A stretch of DNA of 63,982 nucleotides, taken from Leucobacter ruminantium (GTDB lineage Bacteria > Actinomycetota > Actinomycetes > Actinomycetales > Microbacteriaceae). The notes beneath the pieces were generated by a model. That model was given only the letters and a program-made list of their open reading frames with translations. It was not told the DNA's origin and made no database searches. Position 1 is the stretch's first letter; each line of letters opens with the position of its first letter. This document shows, in pieces, positions 57,252 through 63,982 of this stretch. The position numbers and the translations under genes were made by a program. The stretch lies in NCBI RefSeq assembly GCF_017565705.1, contig NZ_JAGDYL010000024.1, positions 1-63,982 on the forward strand, written 5' to 3'.

Positions 57252-58634
57252 ATGGGCGCGGACGAGCACGGCAAGGATTTCGAGGAGCTGCAGCGCATCC
57301 TGAGGGAGATGCTCTCGGGACAGGGACTGCCCGAGGGCGGCATGGACGCCGAGCAGTTCGCGAAGGCCGCGGGCATCCCCGCCGACCCCGCGACCCTGCA
57401 GGGCCTCTTCGCCACACTGCAGGGGGCGATGCGACAGCCGAGCGAGGGCATCGACTGGTCGGTGACCCGCCGCACGGCGATCGAGGTCGCCGGTTCGGGC
57501 GGGTCCTCGGGCGATCCCGCTCCCGCCATGCGGGCCTTCCCCGTCGCGACGCTGTGGCTCGACGAGGCGACGGAGATCGGCGCCACCCCCGACGCCCCGC
57601 GAACCCTCACTCGCATCGAGTGGGTGCAGCAGACCGTCGACACCTGGATCGGCTTCGCGGAGCCCGTGGCCGAGTCGATCAGCCGGGCGCTGATGGAGGC
57701 GCTGCAGAGCCAGATGCCCGAGGAGCTGAGCGGGGCGCTGCAGGGAGCGGCCCCCATGCTGCGCAGCGTCGGCGGCGCTCTGTTCGCGGTGCAGCTCGGC
57801 ACGATCGTGGGCAAGCTGTCGGGCGAAGTGCTGTCGGCGGGCGACATCGGCATTCCGCTCATGTCCGGGCAGGGCCGCGAGGGCGGTGCGCTGCTGCCGA
57901 GCGGCGTCGAGGCGTTCGCGGAAGGGCTCGAGCAGGATTCGGAGACGGTGACCCTCTATCTCGCCGTGCGCGAACTCGCCCACGCGAGGCTGTTCAGACA
58001 CGCGAAATGGCTGCGGCTGCACCTGACCACGGCGATCACCGATTTCGCGCGAGGGATCCGGATCGACACCGATCTGCTCGAGGAGACGGCCCGCGAGCTC
58101 GACCCGTCGAGCCCCGAGCAGATCCAGGAGCTCATCTCGGGCGGCGCCCTGATCCCGCCGAAGACCGAGGCGCAGCAGGCCGCGCACGCGCGGCTGGAGA
58201 CCATGCTCGCGCTCGTCGAGGGCTGGGTCGACGTTGTCACGGCCGATGCGGCCAAGCGCATCCCGGGGGCCGAGGGCATCGCCGAGATGGTGCGCCGCAG
58301 GCGAGCGGCCGGCGGGCCGGCCGAGCACGCGCTGAGCGCGCTCGCCGGGCTCGAGCTGCGCCCGAGGCGGCTGCGCGACGCGGCTGCCGTGTGGCGGCTC
58401 GTCGCCGAGCGCAGCGACGCGGCCACCCGAGACGGTCTGTGGGCGCACCCCGACCTGCTGCCGACCGCGGAGGAACTCGACCATCCGGCGCGACTGCTGG
58501 AGCGGCTCGGAATCGCCGGGGCGGGCCCGAGCCTCGCGGACGACGAGTTCGATGCGGCGCTCGCGCAGCTGCTCGACGGCGAGCTCCCTCCGCACGAGGG
58601 CGAGGACGGCGAGGGATCCGAGGGCCGCTCGTAG
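57252..58634 (+). CDS. DUF2342 zinc-dependent metalloprotease-like protein
   Basis: 460 residues. WSVTRRTAIEVAG-type N-terminal part, GGALFAVQLGTIVGKLSGEVLSAGDIGIPL, and the histidine motif VRELAHARLFRHAKWL, this family's degenerate form of HExxH. The family is annotated as zinc-dependent metalloprotease or F420-associated without proof of activity. The C-terminal Glu/Gly tail (GEDGEGSEGRS) carries a GAGGGATC octamer. Divergent from the YlbL-type gene; the block is conserved in actinobacteria. Confidence 0.9.
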   Translation: MGADEHGKDFEELQRILREMLSGQGLPEGGMDAEQFAKAAGIPADPATLQGLFATLQGAMRQPSEGIDWSVTRRTAIEVAGSGGSSGDPAPAMRAFPVATLWLDEATEIGATPDAPRTLTRIEWVQQTVDTWIGFAEPVAESISRALMEALQSQMPEELSGALQGAAPMLRSVGGALFAVQLGTIVGKLSGEVLSAGDIGIPLMSGQGREGGALLPSGVEAFAEGLEQDSETVTLYLAVRELAHARLFRHAKWLRLHLTTAITDFARGIRIDTDLLEETARELDPSSPEQIQELISGGALIPPKTEAQQAAHARLETMLALVEGWVDVVTADAAKRIPGAEGIAEMVRRRRAAGGPAEHALSALAGLELRPRRLRDAAAVWRLVAERSDAATRDGLWAHPDLLPTAEELDHPARLLERLGIAGAGPSLADDEFDAALAQLLDGELPPHEGEDGEGSEGRS

Positions 58635-58817
58635 CGACCTCCCGCCCGCACCGCCGGCCCGGCGAGCGAAGCGAGTTCGAAGCCGCTCCCCCGCCCACCG
58701 GTCGAGCTCCCCCGCTTCTCCCTCCACAGCCTCAGCGATGGCTGTTTTCTCGTCGTTTCGACATCTTCCGCTGTGGATAACCGGATCTGCCCGCCCCGCG
58801 GGGCGCAGACTCGTTCC

Positions 58818-59705
58818 ATGAACACCACCACCCTGATCCACCCCGACCTCCCGCTCTGCTGGGAGGACGCCGACACCGTGCGTATCGGTTTCGATCGCGC
58901 CGTCGCCCGTGTCCACCGGCCGACCGCGGCGATGCAGCGCCTGATCGGCGCGCTCCGCTCCGGCGTGTCCTCCGACCGACTGCAGAGCGAGGCGAGGCGC
59001 ACCGGAACGACGCCGCAGGAGGTGCAGCGCGTGCTGGAAGCGCTGCGCCCCGCACTGCTCGAAGAACGACGCGGACCGCGTCGACCCGTGGCCCAGCCGC
59101 TCCGGCCGCTGCGGCCGCTGCGCACGGTGATCCACGACGACGGCCGGCCCGTCGCCGGGCTGCGCCGCGCGCTCGGGGCGACAGAGCCGTGCGACATCGA
59201 CACGCTCGACACCGCCGAGCAGTGCGAGCTCATCATCCACGTCGAGCGCTATCTCGAACCCCTCGAACAGGCCCAGCGCTGGCTCTCCGCCGGAATACCG
59301 CACCTGCTGCTGCGATTCACCGACCGCGCCGTGCACGTCGGACCCGTCATCGAGGCCTCGGGCGCGCCCTGCCACAGCTGCGTCTCGCTCGCGCTCGTCG
59401 CAGCCGACGCCGCTCTGCCCGTGCTGGCGACCCAGCTCCACGGGCGGGTGCCGCAGAGCGAGACGGCAGCCGCGGCGGAGCTGGCCGCCGCATATGCGGC
59501 GCTCGTGGTGCGCGAGTGGTTGGCCGGGAGGAGATCGGCGCGGAGCAGCCGGTGGGTCATCCCAGTGACGTTCGGCTCCGTCTCGGGCCCGCCGTCGCTC
59601 GAAGCCGTGACGCCCCACCCGGGATGCGGATGCGGCGAACGGCTCGAAGCGCCGCGGGCGGCACCCCGTGATCAGCGGAGGACCGTGATGAGCCGAGGAT
59701 CGTGA
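58818..59705 (+). CDS. Cyclodehydratase-like (ThiF/TOMM partner) protein, orphan
   Basis: 295 residues. N-terminal winged-helix-like region (THR/AVARVHRPTAAMQRLIGAL), an E1-like middle with HLLLRFTDRAVHVGPVIEASGAPCHSC and a C-terminal PHPGCGCGE; the two cysteine pairs could bind zinc. This is the TIGR03882-type domain named after azole-forming cyclodehydratases, but here there is no YcaO or precursor peptide nearby; the gene is part of a conserved actinobacterial uvrD2 neighbourhood. Real role unknown. The last 12 codons lie in a 17-bp minisatellite. Confidence 0.8.
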   Translation: MNTTTLIHPDLPLCWEDADTVRIGFDRAVARVHRPTAAMQRLIGALRSGVSSDRLQSEARRTGTTPQEVQRVLEALRPALLEERRGPRRPVAQPLRPLRPLRTVIHDDGRPVAGLRRALGATEPCDIDTLDTAEQCELIIHVERYLEPLEQAQRWLSAGIPHLLLRFTDRAVHVGPVIEASGAPCHSCVSLALVAADAALPVLATQLHGRVPQSETAAAAELAAAYAALVVREWLAGRRSARSSRWVIPVTFGSVSGPPSLEAVTPHPGCGCGERLEAPRAAPRDQRRTVMSRGS

Positions 59706-59769
59706 CCGGTTCGGCACGGTGATCAGCTGAGAACCATGGCCATCCGAGAACCGGGATCAGCCGAGGATG
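59668..59769. repeat. Six degenerate 17-bp tandem units
   Basis: Units start at 59668, 59685, 59702, 59719, 59736 and 59753; consensus GTGATCAGCCGAGGACC. No base is gained or lost between units. The array covers the stop codons of both convergent neighbours (59705 and 59757), so it writes both C-termini. Confidence 0.88.
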
Positions 59770-61433
59770 CCTGCCTCGGCGATGAAGCGCGACGGCTCGC
59801 GCGCCGCGCGCCCCGTGCCCGAGACGCCGGAGATCAGCAGTCGATCCCTCGCCCGGGTGAAGGCGACGTAGGCGAGGCGCCGCTCCTCGTCGATCGCCTC
59901 GTCGTCGACCGCGTGCGCGATCGGCAGCAGCCCCTCGGTCATGCCGACGAGGTGCACGAGCGACCACTCGAGTCCCTTCGCTGCGTGGATGGCGCTCAGC
60001 GTCACCGCGTCGAGCGTCGGCTCGTGGTGCGCGCGCTGCCGCGCGATCAGCTCGTCGCTGAACTCGACGATGCCGGTACCCGGCGGCATCTCGTCGACGA
60101 GGGCGAGCAGCGCAGAGAGCGCCTCCCAGCGGTCGCGCTGCGCCGCGCCCTCCGGCGCGTTCGCGGTCCACCCGATCGCGCGCAGCGCGTCGCTCACGAT
60201 CTGGAAGAGGGGCCGGGAGTCGGCGACCTTCGACTCGCCGCGGATCAGCATCACCGCCTGCCGCACATCGGCGCGGTCGAAGAAGCGCTGGGCGCCGTGC
60301 ACGCGCACGCCGATGCCGCGCTTGCGCAGCGCCTCCTCGAAGCGGGCCGACTGCGAGTTGGTCCGGTACAGCACGGCGATCTCCGCGGCGGGCACACCGC
60401 TCGCGATCGCTCCGGCGATGGACTCCGCGACGGCCTCGGCCTCGTCCTGATCGCCGGCGAACCACTCGAAGCCGGGCTTCTCGCCGCCCCCCTCGCGCAT
60501 GGCGTGGAGCCGCAGGGCGCCCGGCCGGTCGCGCATCAGCCGATTCGCGACGCGCACGATCGGCTCGAGGGAGCGGTAGTTGCGCTCCAAACGGATCTCC
60601 CTGGCGCGGGGGAACTCGGAGCCGAAGCGCAGCAGGAACGAACTCGTCGCACCCGTGAACGAGTAGATCGTCTGACTCGCGTCGCCGACGACGCAGACGT
60701 CGTCGCGCTCGCCGAGCCACGCGCGCAGCAGCGCGTGCTGCAGCGGCGAGACGTCCTGATACTCGTCGACGGTGAAGAAGCGGTACTGCTCGCGCACCTG
60801 CAGCGCCACCCGCGGCTCGGTCTCGAGCATGCCCGTGAGCAGCATCAGCACGTCCTCGAAGTCGGCCTGCCGCCGCTCCTCGAGCAGTTCCGCGTACTTT
60901 CGCTGCACATCGACCAGCTGCTCGGGCGTCAAGCCCTGCGGGATCGCCCGCGTCGCGAGCCGCTCGGCGTAGGCCTCGAGGCTCAGCATCGACACCTTGC
61001 GCCACTCGATCTCCGCAGCGATGTCCCGCAGCGCCTCTCCCCCGAGCCGCAGCCCGAGCGCCTCCACCGCCTGCGACACCGTCGCGACTTTTCCCGCGAG
61101 CATGCGGGGCGCGGGGCCGCCGACCACCTGCGGCCAGAAGTGGTTCAGCTGCGCGAGCGCGGCACCGTGAAAAGTCTGCGCCCGCACGCCCGCGGCTCCG
61201 AGCGCGCGCAGACGCCCCTGCAGCTCACCCGCCGCCTTGCGGGTGAAGGTCACCGCGAGCACGCGCTGCGGGTCGTACACGCCGCTGCGCACACCGTGCG
61301 CGATGCGGTGGGTGATCGCCCGTGTCTTCCCCGTCCCCGCACCGGCGAGCACCGAGACCGGCCCCCGCAGGCACTCCGCGATCTCGCGCTGCTCGGGATC
61401 GAGCGCATCGAGGATCGCGTCGCGGCTATTCAA
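59757..61433 (-). CDS. UvrD2-type superfamily 1 DNA helicase
   Basis: 558 residues from a TTG at 61433 that overlaps the nudC stop by eight bases. All SF1A motifs are present: GAGTGKTRAITHRIA (I), AVTFTRKAA (Ia), FTVDEYQDVSPLQ (II), GDASQTIYSFTGA (III), RLERNYRS (IV), SAIHAAKGLEWSLVHLVG (V) and YVAFTRARDRL (VI). It ends right after motif VI, so it lacks the HRDC and Cys-rich ends of mycobacterial UvrD2. Unwinds DNA in repair. Confidence 0.93.
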   Translation of the reverse strand: MNSRDAILDALDPEQREIAECLRGPVSVLAGAGTGKTRAITHRIAHGVRSGVYDPQRVLAVTFTRKAAGELQGRLRALGAAGVRAQTFHGAALAQLNHFWPQVVGGPAPRMLAGKVATVSQAVEALGLRLGGEALRDIAAEIEWRKVSMLSLEAYAERLATRAIPQGLTPEQLVDVQRKYAELLEERRQADFEDVLMLLTGMLETEPRVALQVREQYRFFTVDEYQDVSPLQHALLRAWLGERDDVCVVGDASQTIYSFTGATSSFLLRFGSEFPRAREIRLERNYRSLEPIVRVANRLMRDRPGALRLHAMREGGGEKPGFEWFAGDQDEAEAVAESIAGAIASGVPAAEIAVLYRTNSQSARFEEALRKRGIGVRVHGAQRFFDRADVRQAVMLIRGESKVADSRPLFQIVSDALRAIGWTANAPEGAAQRDRWEALSALLALVDEMPPGTGIVEFSDELIARQRAHHEPTLDAVTLSAIHAAKGLEWSLVHLVGMTEGLLPIAHAVDDEAIDEERRLAYVAFTRARDRLLISGVSGTGRAAREPSRFIAEAGILG

Positions 61434-62442
61434 GGCCGACTGCCCCGTCGCCCTCCGCGACCCAGCGGTCGAGCATCCACCTGGCGATCGACGCGCCGGC
61501 GGGCAGCCTGATGCCCGGCTCCGGGTGGCGCACCTGCTCGCGGGTGAACCACCGCAGCTCCGAGATCTCCTCCGGGTCGGGCGTCAGCTCCTCGGGGTCG
61601 GCGCCGGGCGCGAGCCGCGCCCGGAATCCGAGCATGAGCGAACGCGGGAACGGCCACGGCTGAGACGCGACGTACTCCACCTCGCCGAGGCGCACGCCCG
61701 CCTCCTCGAACACCTCGCGCACCACCGTCTGCTCGAGCGACTCGCCGGCCTCCACGAACCCGGCGAGCAGCGAGAAACGGCCGGTCTCCCACAGGGCATT
61801 CGACCCGAGCAGCACCCGGTCGTCATGCTCGATCAGCACGATCACGGCCGGATCCGTGCGCGGGAAGTGCTCGCCCCCGTGCTCGTCGTGCCTGGCCCAA
61901 CCGCCGAGCGCGGGCGCGGTGGCTCTGCCGTCCCGCGGCGAGAACCGGGACGACTCGTGCCACCGCAGCAGCGCCGACGCCACGCCGAGCAGCTCGCGGT
62001 CCACCTCGGAGAGCGCGAAGCCCACCTCGAAGGGGTGCCGCCACTCCGCCCCGGCCGGAGGCTCATCGCCCGGCGCCGCCGCCACGCCGAACACGGGCCG
62101 CCCCTCGGCCCGTCCGAGGTAGACGTGCCCGACGCGCCCGTCGTCTCCGACAGTCTCGAAGGATCCCTCGACCGGGGTCAGCGCGAGCCGGTAGCCGCGG
62201 CCACCCGTGGCCGAGCCGCCGGCCTCGAAGCCGTCGGCCCGAGCGCCGCCGAAACCGGCACCCGCAGCACCGTCGATCGCAGCGTCCTCGACCGCCGCAA
62301 CCACCGGCGCCTCGACCCCGCGCAGCCTGAGCAGCCCCGCTTCCGGCTCGGCCCAGGCGGCCTCGAGCGCCTCGCTGCTCATCCTCGTGGTGGCGTCGCG
62401 ATCCAGCATCCCGCTTGCGAACGGCGGCTTGTCCACGCTCAT
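61426..62442 (-). CDS. nudC: NAD(H) diphosphatase, NudC family
   Basis: 338 residues from ATG 62442. Nudix box GFVEAGESLEQTVVREVFEEAGV and the NADH-specific SQPWPFPRSLMLGF motif are complete. The zinc ribbon before it is degenerate: where family members have CxxC pairs, this one has HESSRFSPRDGRAT and WARHDEHGGEHFPRTDPAV, with no cysteine. NudC removes NAD caps from RNA and splits NADH. Gene order nudC then uvrD2 with overlap suggests one transcript. Confidence 0.92.
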   Translation of the reverse strand: MSVDKPPFASGMLDRDATTRMSSEALEAAWAEPEAGLLRLRGVEAPVVAAVEDAAIDGAAGAGFGGARADGFEAGGSATGGRGYRLALTPVEGSFETVGDDGRVGHVYLGRAEGRPVFGVAAAPGDEPPAGAEWRHPFEVGFALSEVDRELLGVASALLRWHESSRFSPRDGRATAPALGGWARHDEHGGEHFPRTDPAVIVLIEHDDRVLLGSNALWETGRFSLLAGFVEAGESLEQTVVREVFEEAGVRLGEVEYVASQPWPFPRSLMLGFRARLAPGADPEELTPDPEEISELRWFTREQVRHPEPGIRLPAGASIARWMLDRWVAEGDGAVGLE

Positions 62443-62548
62443 CGATTCCCTCTCCTCCGTTTCCCCGGCCAGGGCACCCGTCACCGGATCCTGCGATCCG
62501 TGTCCGCGACGGTGCGCGTGGCGCGGGGACTCCTGCGGCGCAGATGCC

Positions 62549-62561
62549 TACCCTGAGTACA
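62549..62561 (+). promoter_or_regulatory. Possible leaderless promoter of the kinase-fold gene
   Basis: TACCCT at 62549-62554 (TAnnnT form) is followed after six bases by the ATG at 62561, and no ribosome binding site is visible. Transcription could start on the A of ATG. Confidence 0.5.
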
Positions 62562-63766
62562 TGGCCAGTCTCCCATTCACTCTAGCCGCGCTCGCCACAT
62601 CGGCCGTGCCGAACCTCGAGGTGCTCGGGGTGAGGGGTCACGACGGGGATCCCGACTTCGCATCGGCCGTCATCGCCACCGACCGCGGCGAGCTGCTCGT
62701 GCGCGTGCCGCGCAGCGAGGCCGCCGAGGTGCGGCAATCGGCAGAGATTCTCGGGCTCGCCGCGTTTTCCGAGGGATCCAAGACGCTGCTGCCGTTCGCC
62801 GTGCCGGAGACCCTCGGCCTCACCCGGGCCGGTGAGACCCGGGCGGTGATCTCGACGCTGCTGACGGGGTCGCGGTTCACCGCGGAGGATCTCGCCGAGG
62901 ATGCGCTGCTGCTCGAGAGCATCGCGGAGACGCTCGCCGCGATCCACGACCTCCCCGGCACTGTCGCGCAGCAGGGCGGGCTGCCCGTGCGCAGCTCCCG
63001 CGACCTACGACTGCAGGCCACCCGTGTCATGGATCGCGCCTCGGCCACCCGACTGCTGCCGCGGACGGTGCTGGGCCGCTGGGAGCGGGTGCTCGAGAGC
63101 ACCGAGCTGTGGGACTTCTCGCCTGCCATGGTGCACGGCTCGCTCGACGCGGACCAGCTCTACGTCGACGCCGACCGGATCATCGGAGTCGACGGCTGGT
63201 CGGAGTTCTCGATCGGCGACCCCGCCGGTGACTTCGCCTGGCTGCTCGCAGCCGGCACCGACGTGCTCGACTCGGTGCTCGCGCGCTACGGCAGGATCCG
63301 CAGCGCGGGGTCCCTCCCCTCGCTGCGAGCCCGTGCGGTGCTCTACCGAGAGCTGGAGATCGCCCGCTGGCTGCTGCACGGGGTCGAGGCGCACGATCAG
63401 CAGGTGATCGACGACGCGGTCGACATGCTCGACCGGCTCGTCGACAGCCTCGTCGGCACCGCTCCCGTGCTCGCTCGCGCCACGCTCACCGAGGAGCAGG
63501 TGGAAGCGATGCTCGAGGAGACCCCCGAGGTCGTCGACCGCCTTTCCGAGACGGCGGCGTACGAGGCGCTCGACGAGGATCGCATGTTCGGCGTGGAGAC
63601 GGCGTTCGTCGAGACGCCCGACGAGGCCGAGCCGGCGGGTGCGGAATCGGAGTCGGGCCCGGGTGCGGAGACCGCTGACGCGGGCGAGGGATCCATCGCG
63701 AACGCCGACGAGCAGGAGACCGCCGCGATCGATGACGAGGATCTGCCCGCCAAGGAGCGGGGCTAG
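62561..63766 (+). CDS. Aminoglycoside/macrolide phosphotransferase-fold protein
   Basis: 401 residues from ATG 62561. Kinase-like fold of the APH family: ELLVRVPRSEAAE, LLTGSRFTAEDL, ETLAAIHDLPG, the catalytic-loop MVHGSLDADQLYVD (HGS in place of HGDxxxxN) and the metal site IGVDGWSEFSIGDPAGDFAWLLA. The catalytic Asp is altered (HGSLDAD), so activity is uncertain; it is a conserved neighbour of uvrD2/nudC rather than a resistance gene. The last 100 residues are acidic and disordered and carry a GAGGGATC octamer. The TAG stop is part of the CTAG where the IS element begins. Confidence 0.8.
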   Translation: MASLPFTLAALATSAVPNLEVLGVRGHDGDPDFASAVIATDRGELLVRVPRSEAAEVRQSAEILGLAAFSEGSKTLLPFAVPETLGLTRAGETRAVISTLLTGSRFTAEDLAEDALLLESIAETLAAIHDLPGTVAQQGGLPVRSSRDLRLQATRVMDRASATRLLPRTVLGRWERVLESTELWDFSPAMVHGSLDADQLYVDADRIIGVDGWSEFSIGDPAGDFAWLLAAGTDVLDSVLARYGRIRSAGSLPSLRARAVLYRELEIARWLLHGVEAHDQQVIDDAVDMLDRLVDSLVGTAPVLARATLTEEQVEAMLEETPEVVDRLSETAAYEALDEDRMFGVETAFVETPDEAEPAGAESESGPGAETADAGEGSIANADEQETAAIDDEDLPAKERG

Positions 63767-63813
63767 CTGTACCCGGTCAGGACGTTGGTAGCAGCGACGG
63801 GCTTGTGAAACAG

Positions 63814-63871
63814 GAGAACCTCCGGGCTTAGTGGAGATGTCTAACGTCTTCACCCATTCCCGGAGGTTCTC
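63814..63871 (+). promoter_or_regulatory. Hairpin that buries the transposase ribosome binding site
   Basis: GAGAACCTCCGGG (63814-63826) pairs perfectly with 63859-63871, which contains the GGAGG site (63862-63866) and touches the GTG start at 63872. A transcript entering from outside would fold and hide the site. Confidence 0.8.
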
Positions 63872-63982
63872 GTGACCCACCGTAACGCCCGTCTGACTCC
63901 TGCTGGTAGGCGATTGATCATTCAACGTCATCAGCAGGGCTGGAAACAATCCCATATCGCTGCCGCGATGGGTATCTCGCGC
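63872..63982 (+). CDS. IS481-family transposase, N-terminal part
   Basis: 37 codons from GTG 63872 to the window edge, reading VTHRNARLTPAGRRLIIQRH and ending in QSHIAAAMGISR. This is the N-terminal helix-turn-helix of IS481-type transposases (compare the common actinobacterial start with NARLTPAGR and AAEMGIS); the DDE domain lies outside. GGAGG lies five bases upstream and is buried in a hairpin. Complete or broken cannot be told. Confidence 0.88.
   Translation, partial: MTHRNARLTPAGRRLIIQRHQQGWKQSHIAAAMGISR

Larger units (their letters stand above)
63768..63982 (+). mobile_element. IS481-family insertion sequence, left end
   Basis: The element starts TGTACCCGGTC right after CTAG (63763-63766), the target preferred by IS481-type elements, and carries a transposase start at 63872. 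It runs off the right edge. The exact left terminus is an estimate. Confidence 0.7.

Noticed and set aside
58818..59705. A thiazole/oxazole peptide biosynthetic cluster
   Set aside because: Only one cyclodehydratase-like protein; no YcaO, dehydrogenase, precursor or transporter in the neighbourhood.
62561..63766. An aminoglycoside resistance gene
   Set aside because: The catalytic loop is HGSLDAD rather than HGDxxxxN, and the gene is a conserved chromosomal neighbour of uvrD2, not part of a resistance cassette.

Overview
The window is about 64 kb of very GC-rich DNA, densely packed with genes on both strands. Gene content and order point to an actinobacterium of the family Microbacteriaceae, and Leucobacter or a near relative is my best guess. 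Supporting this are the gatCAB run, the rpsB-tsf-pyrH-frr-cdsA run, the yraN-comM-dprA-xerC-M23-DUF2469 block, the ImuA'/ImuB/DnaE2 mutasome, the YlbL-type PDZ/UPF0182/DUF2342 block and UvrD2 beside a NudC. I ran no search, so family names rest on motifs read directly and genus placement is inference.

Layout. 1-0.9 kb: the 3' part of a 13E12-type HNH nuclease and a small charged helical protein. 1-13.7 kb (minus): a monooxygenase-like protein, gatBAC, tag, ligA, mnmA, a cysteine desulfurase, a thioredoxin-TPR chaperone and a membrane/lipoprotein fusion. 13.9-17.3 kb (plus): a huge hendecad-repeat coiled coil with a DivIVA-like head, then RNase H. 17.3-23.1 kb (minus): a zinc-ribbon protein, a secreted lysozyme-fold protein, a four-repeat DivIVA-like protein, cdsA, frr, pyrH, tsf and rpsB. 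23.5-27.9 kb (plus): yraN, comM, dprA and a XerC-type recombinase. 27.9-29.0 kb (minus): an M23 peptidase and DUF2469. 29.0-34.9 kb (plus): the LexA-controlled imuA'-imuB-dnaE2 mutasome. 35-39.7 kb (minus): pncB, a phosphoribosyltransferase, DUF3039 and an ABC exporter. 39.8-46.3 kb: a wall-polymer cluster with a Wzm/Wzt (TagG/TagH) exporter, glycerophosphotransferases (three catalytic domains in two proteins) and a GT2. 46.4-50.6 kb (minus): an HtrA protease and a thioester-domain surface adhesin. 50.76 kb: initiator tRNA. 51-59.7 kb: an oxidoreductase, DUF1801, UPF0182, a YlbL-type protease, a DUF2342 metalloprotease and an orphan cyclodehydratase-like protein. 59.8-63.8 kb: UvrD2, NudC and an aminoglycoside-phosphotransferase-fold protein. 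The right edge cuts into an IS481-type insertion sequence.

How the genes work together. Most are housekeeping: amidotransferase-dependent tRNA charging, tRNA thiolation fed by the desulfurase, DNA repair and ligation, translation factors and phospholipid precursor synthesis. The accessory parts concern the cell surface (teichoic-acid-like polymer synthesis and export, adhesin, HtrA, peptidoglycan hydrolases), cell shape (two DivIVA-related proteins) and inducible mutagenesis.

The least expected signals are at DNA level. The octamer GAGGGATC occurs about 50 times by eye on both strands, in several reading frames and between genes, where about two would be expected from base composition. It clusters in disordered tails and insertions and is missing from the translation genes. 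Other signals are a 17-bp-period degenerate minisatellite covering the stop codons of two convergent genes, a 25-bp inverted repeat between two genes, and several proteins enlarged by low-complexity in-frame repeats.
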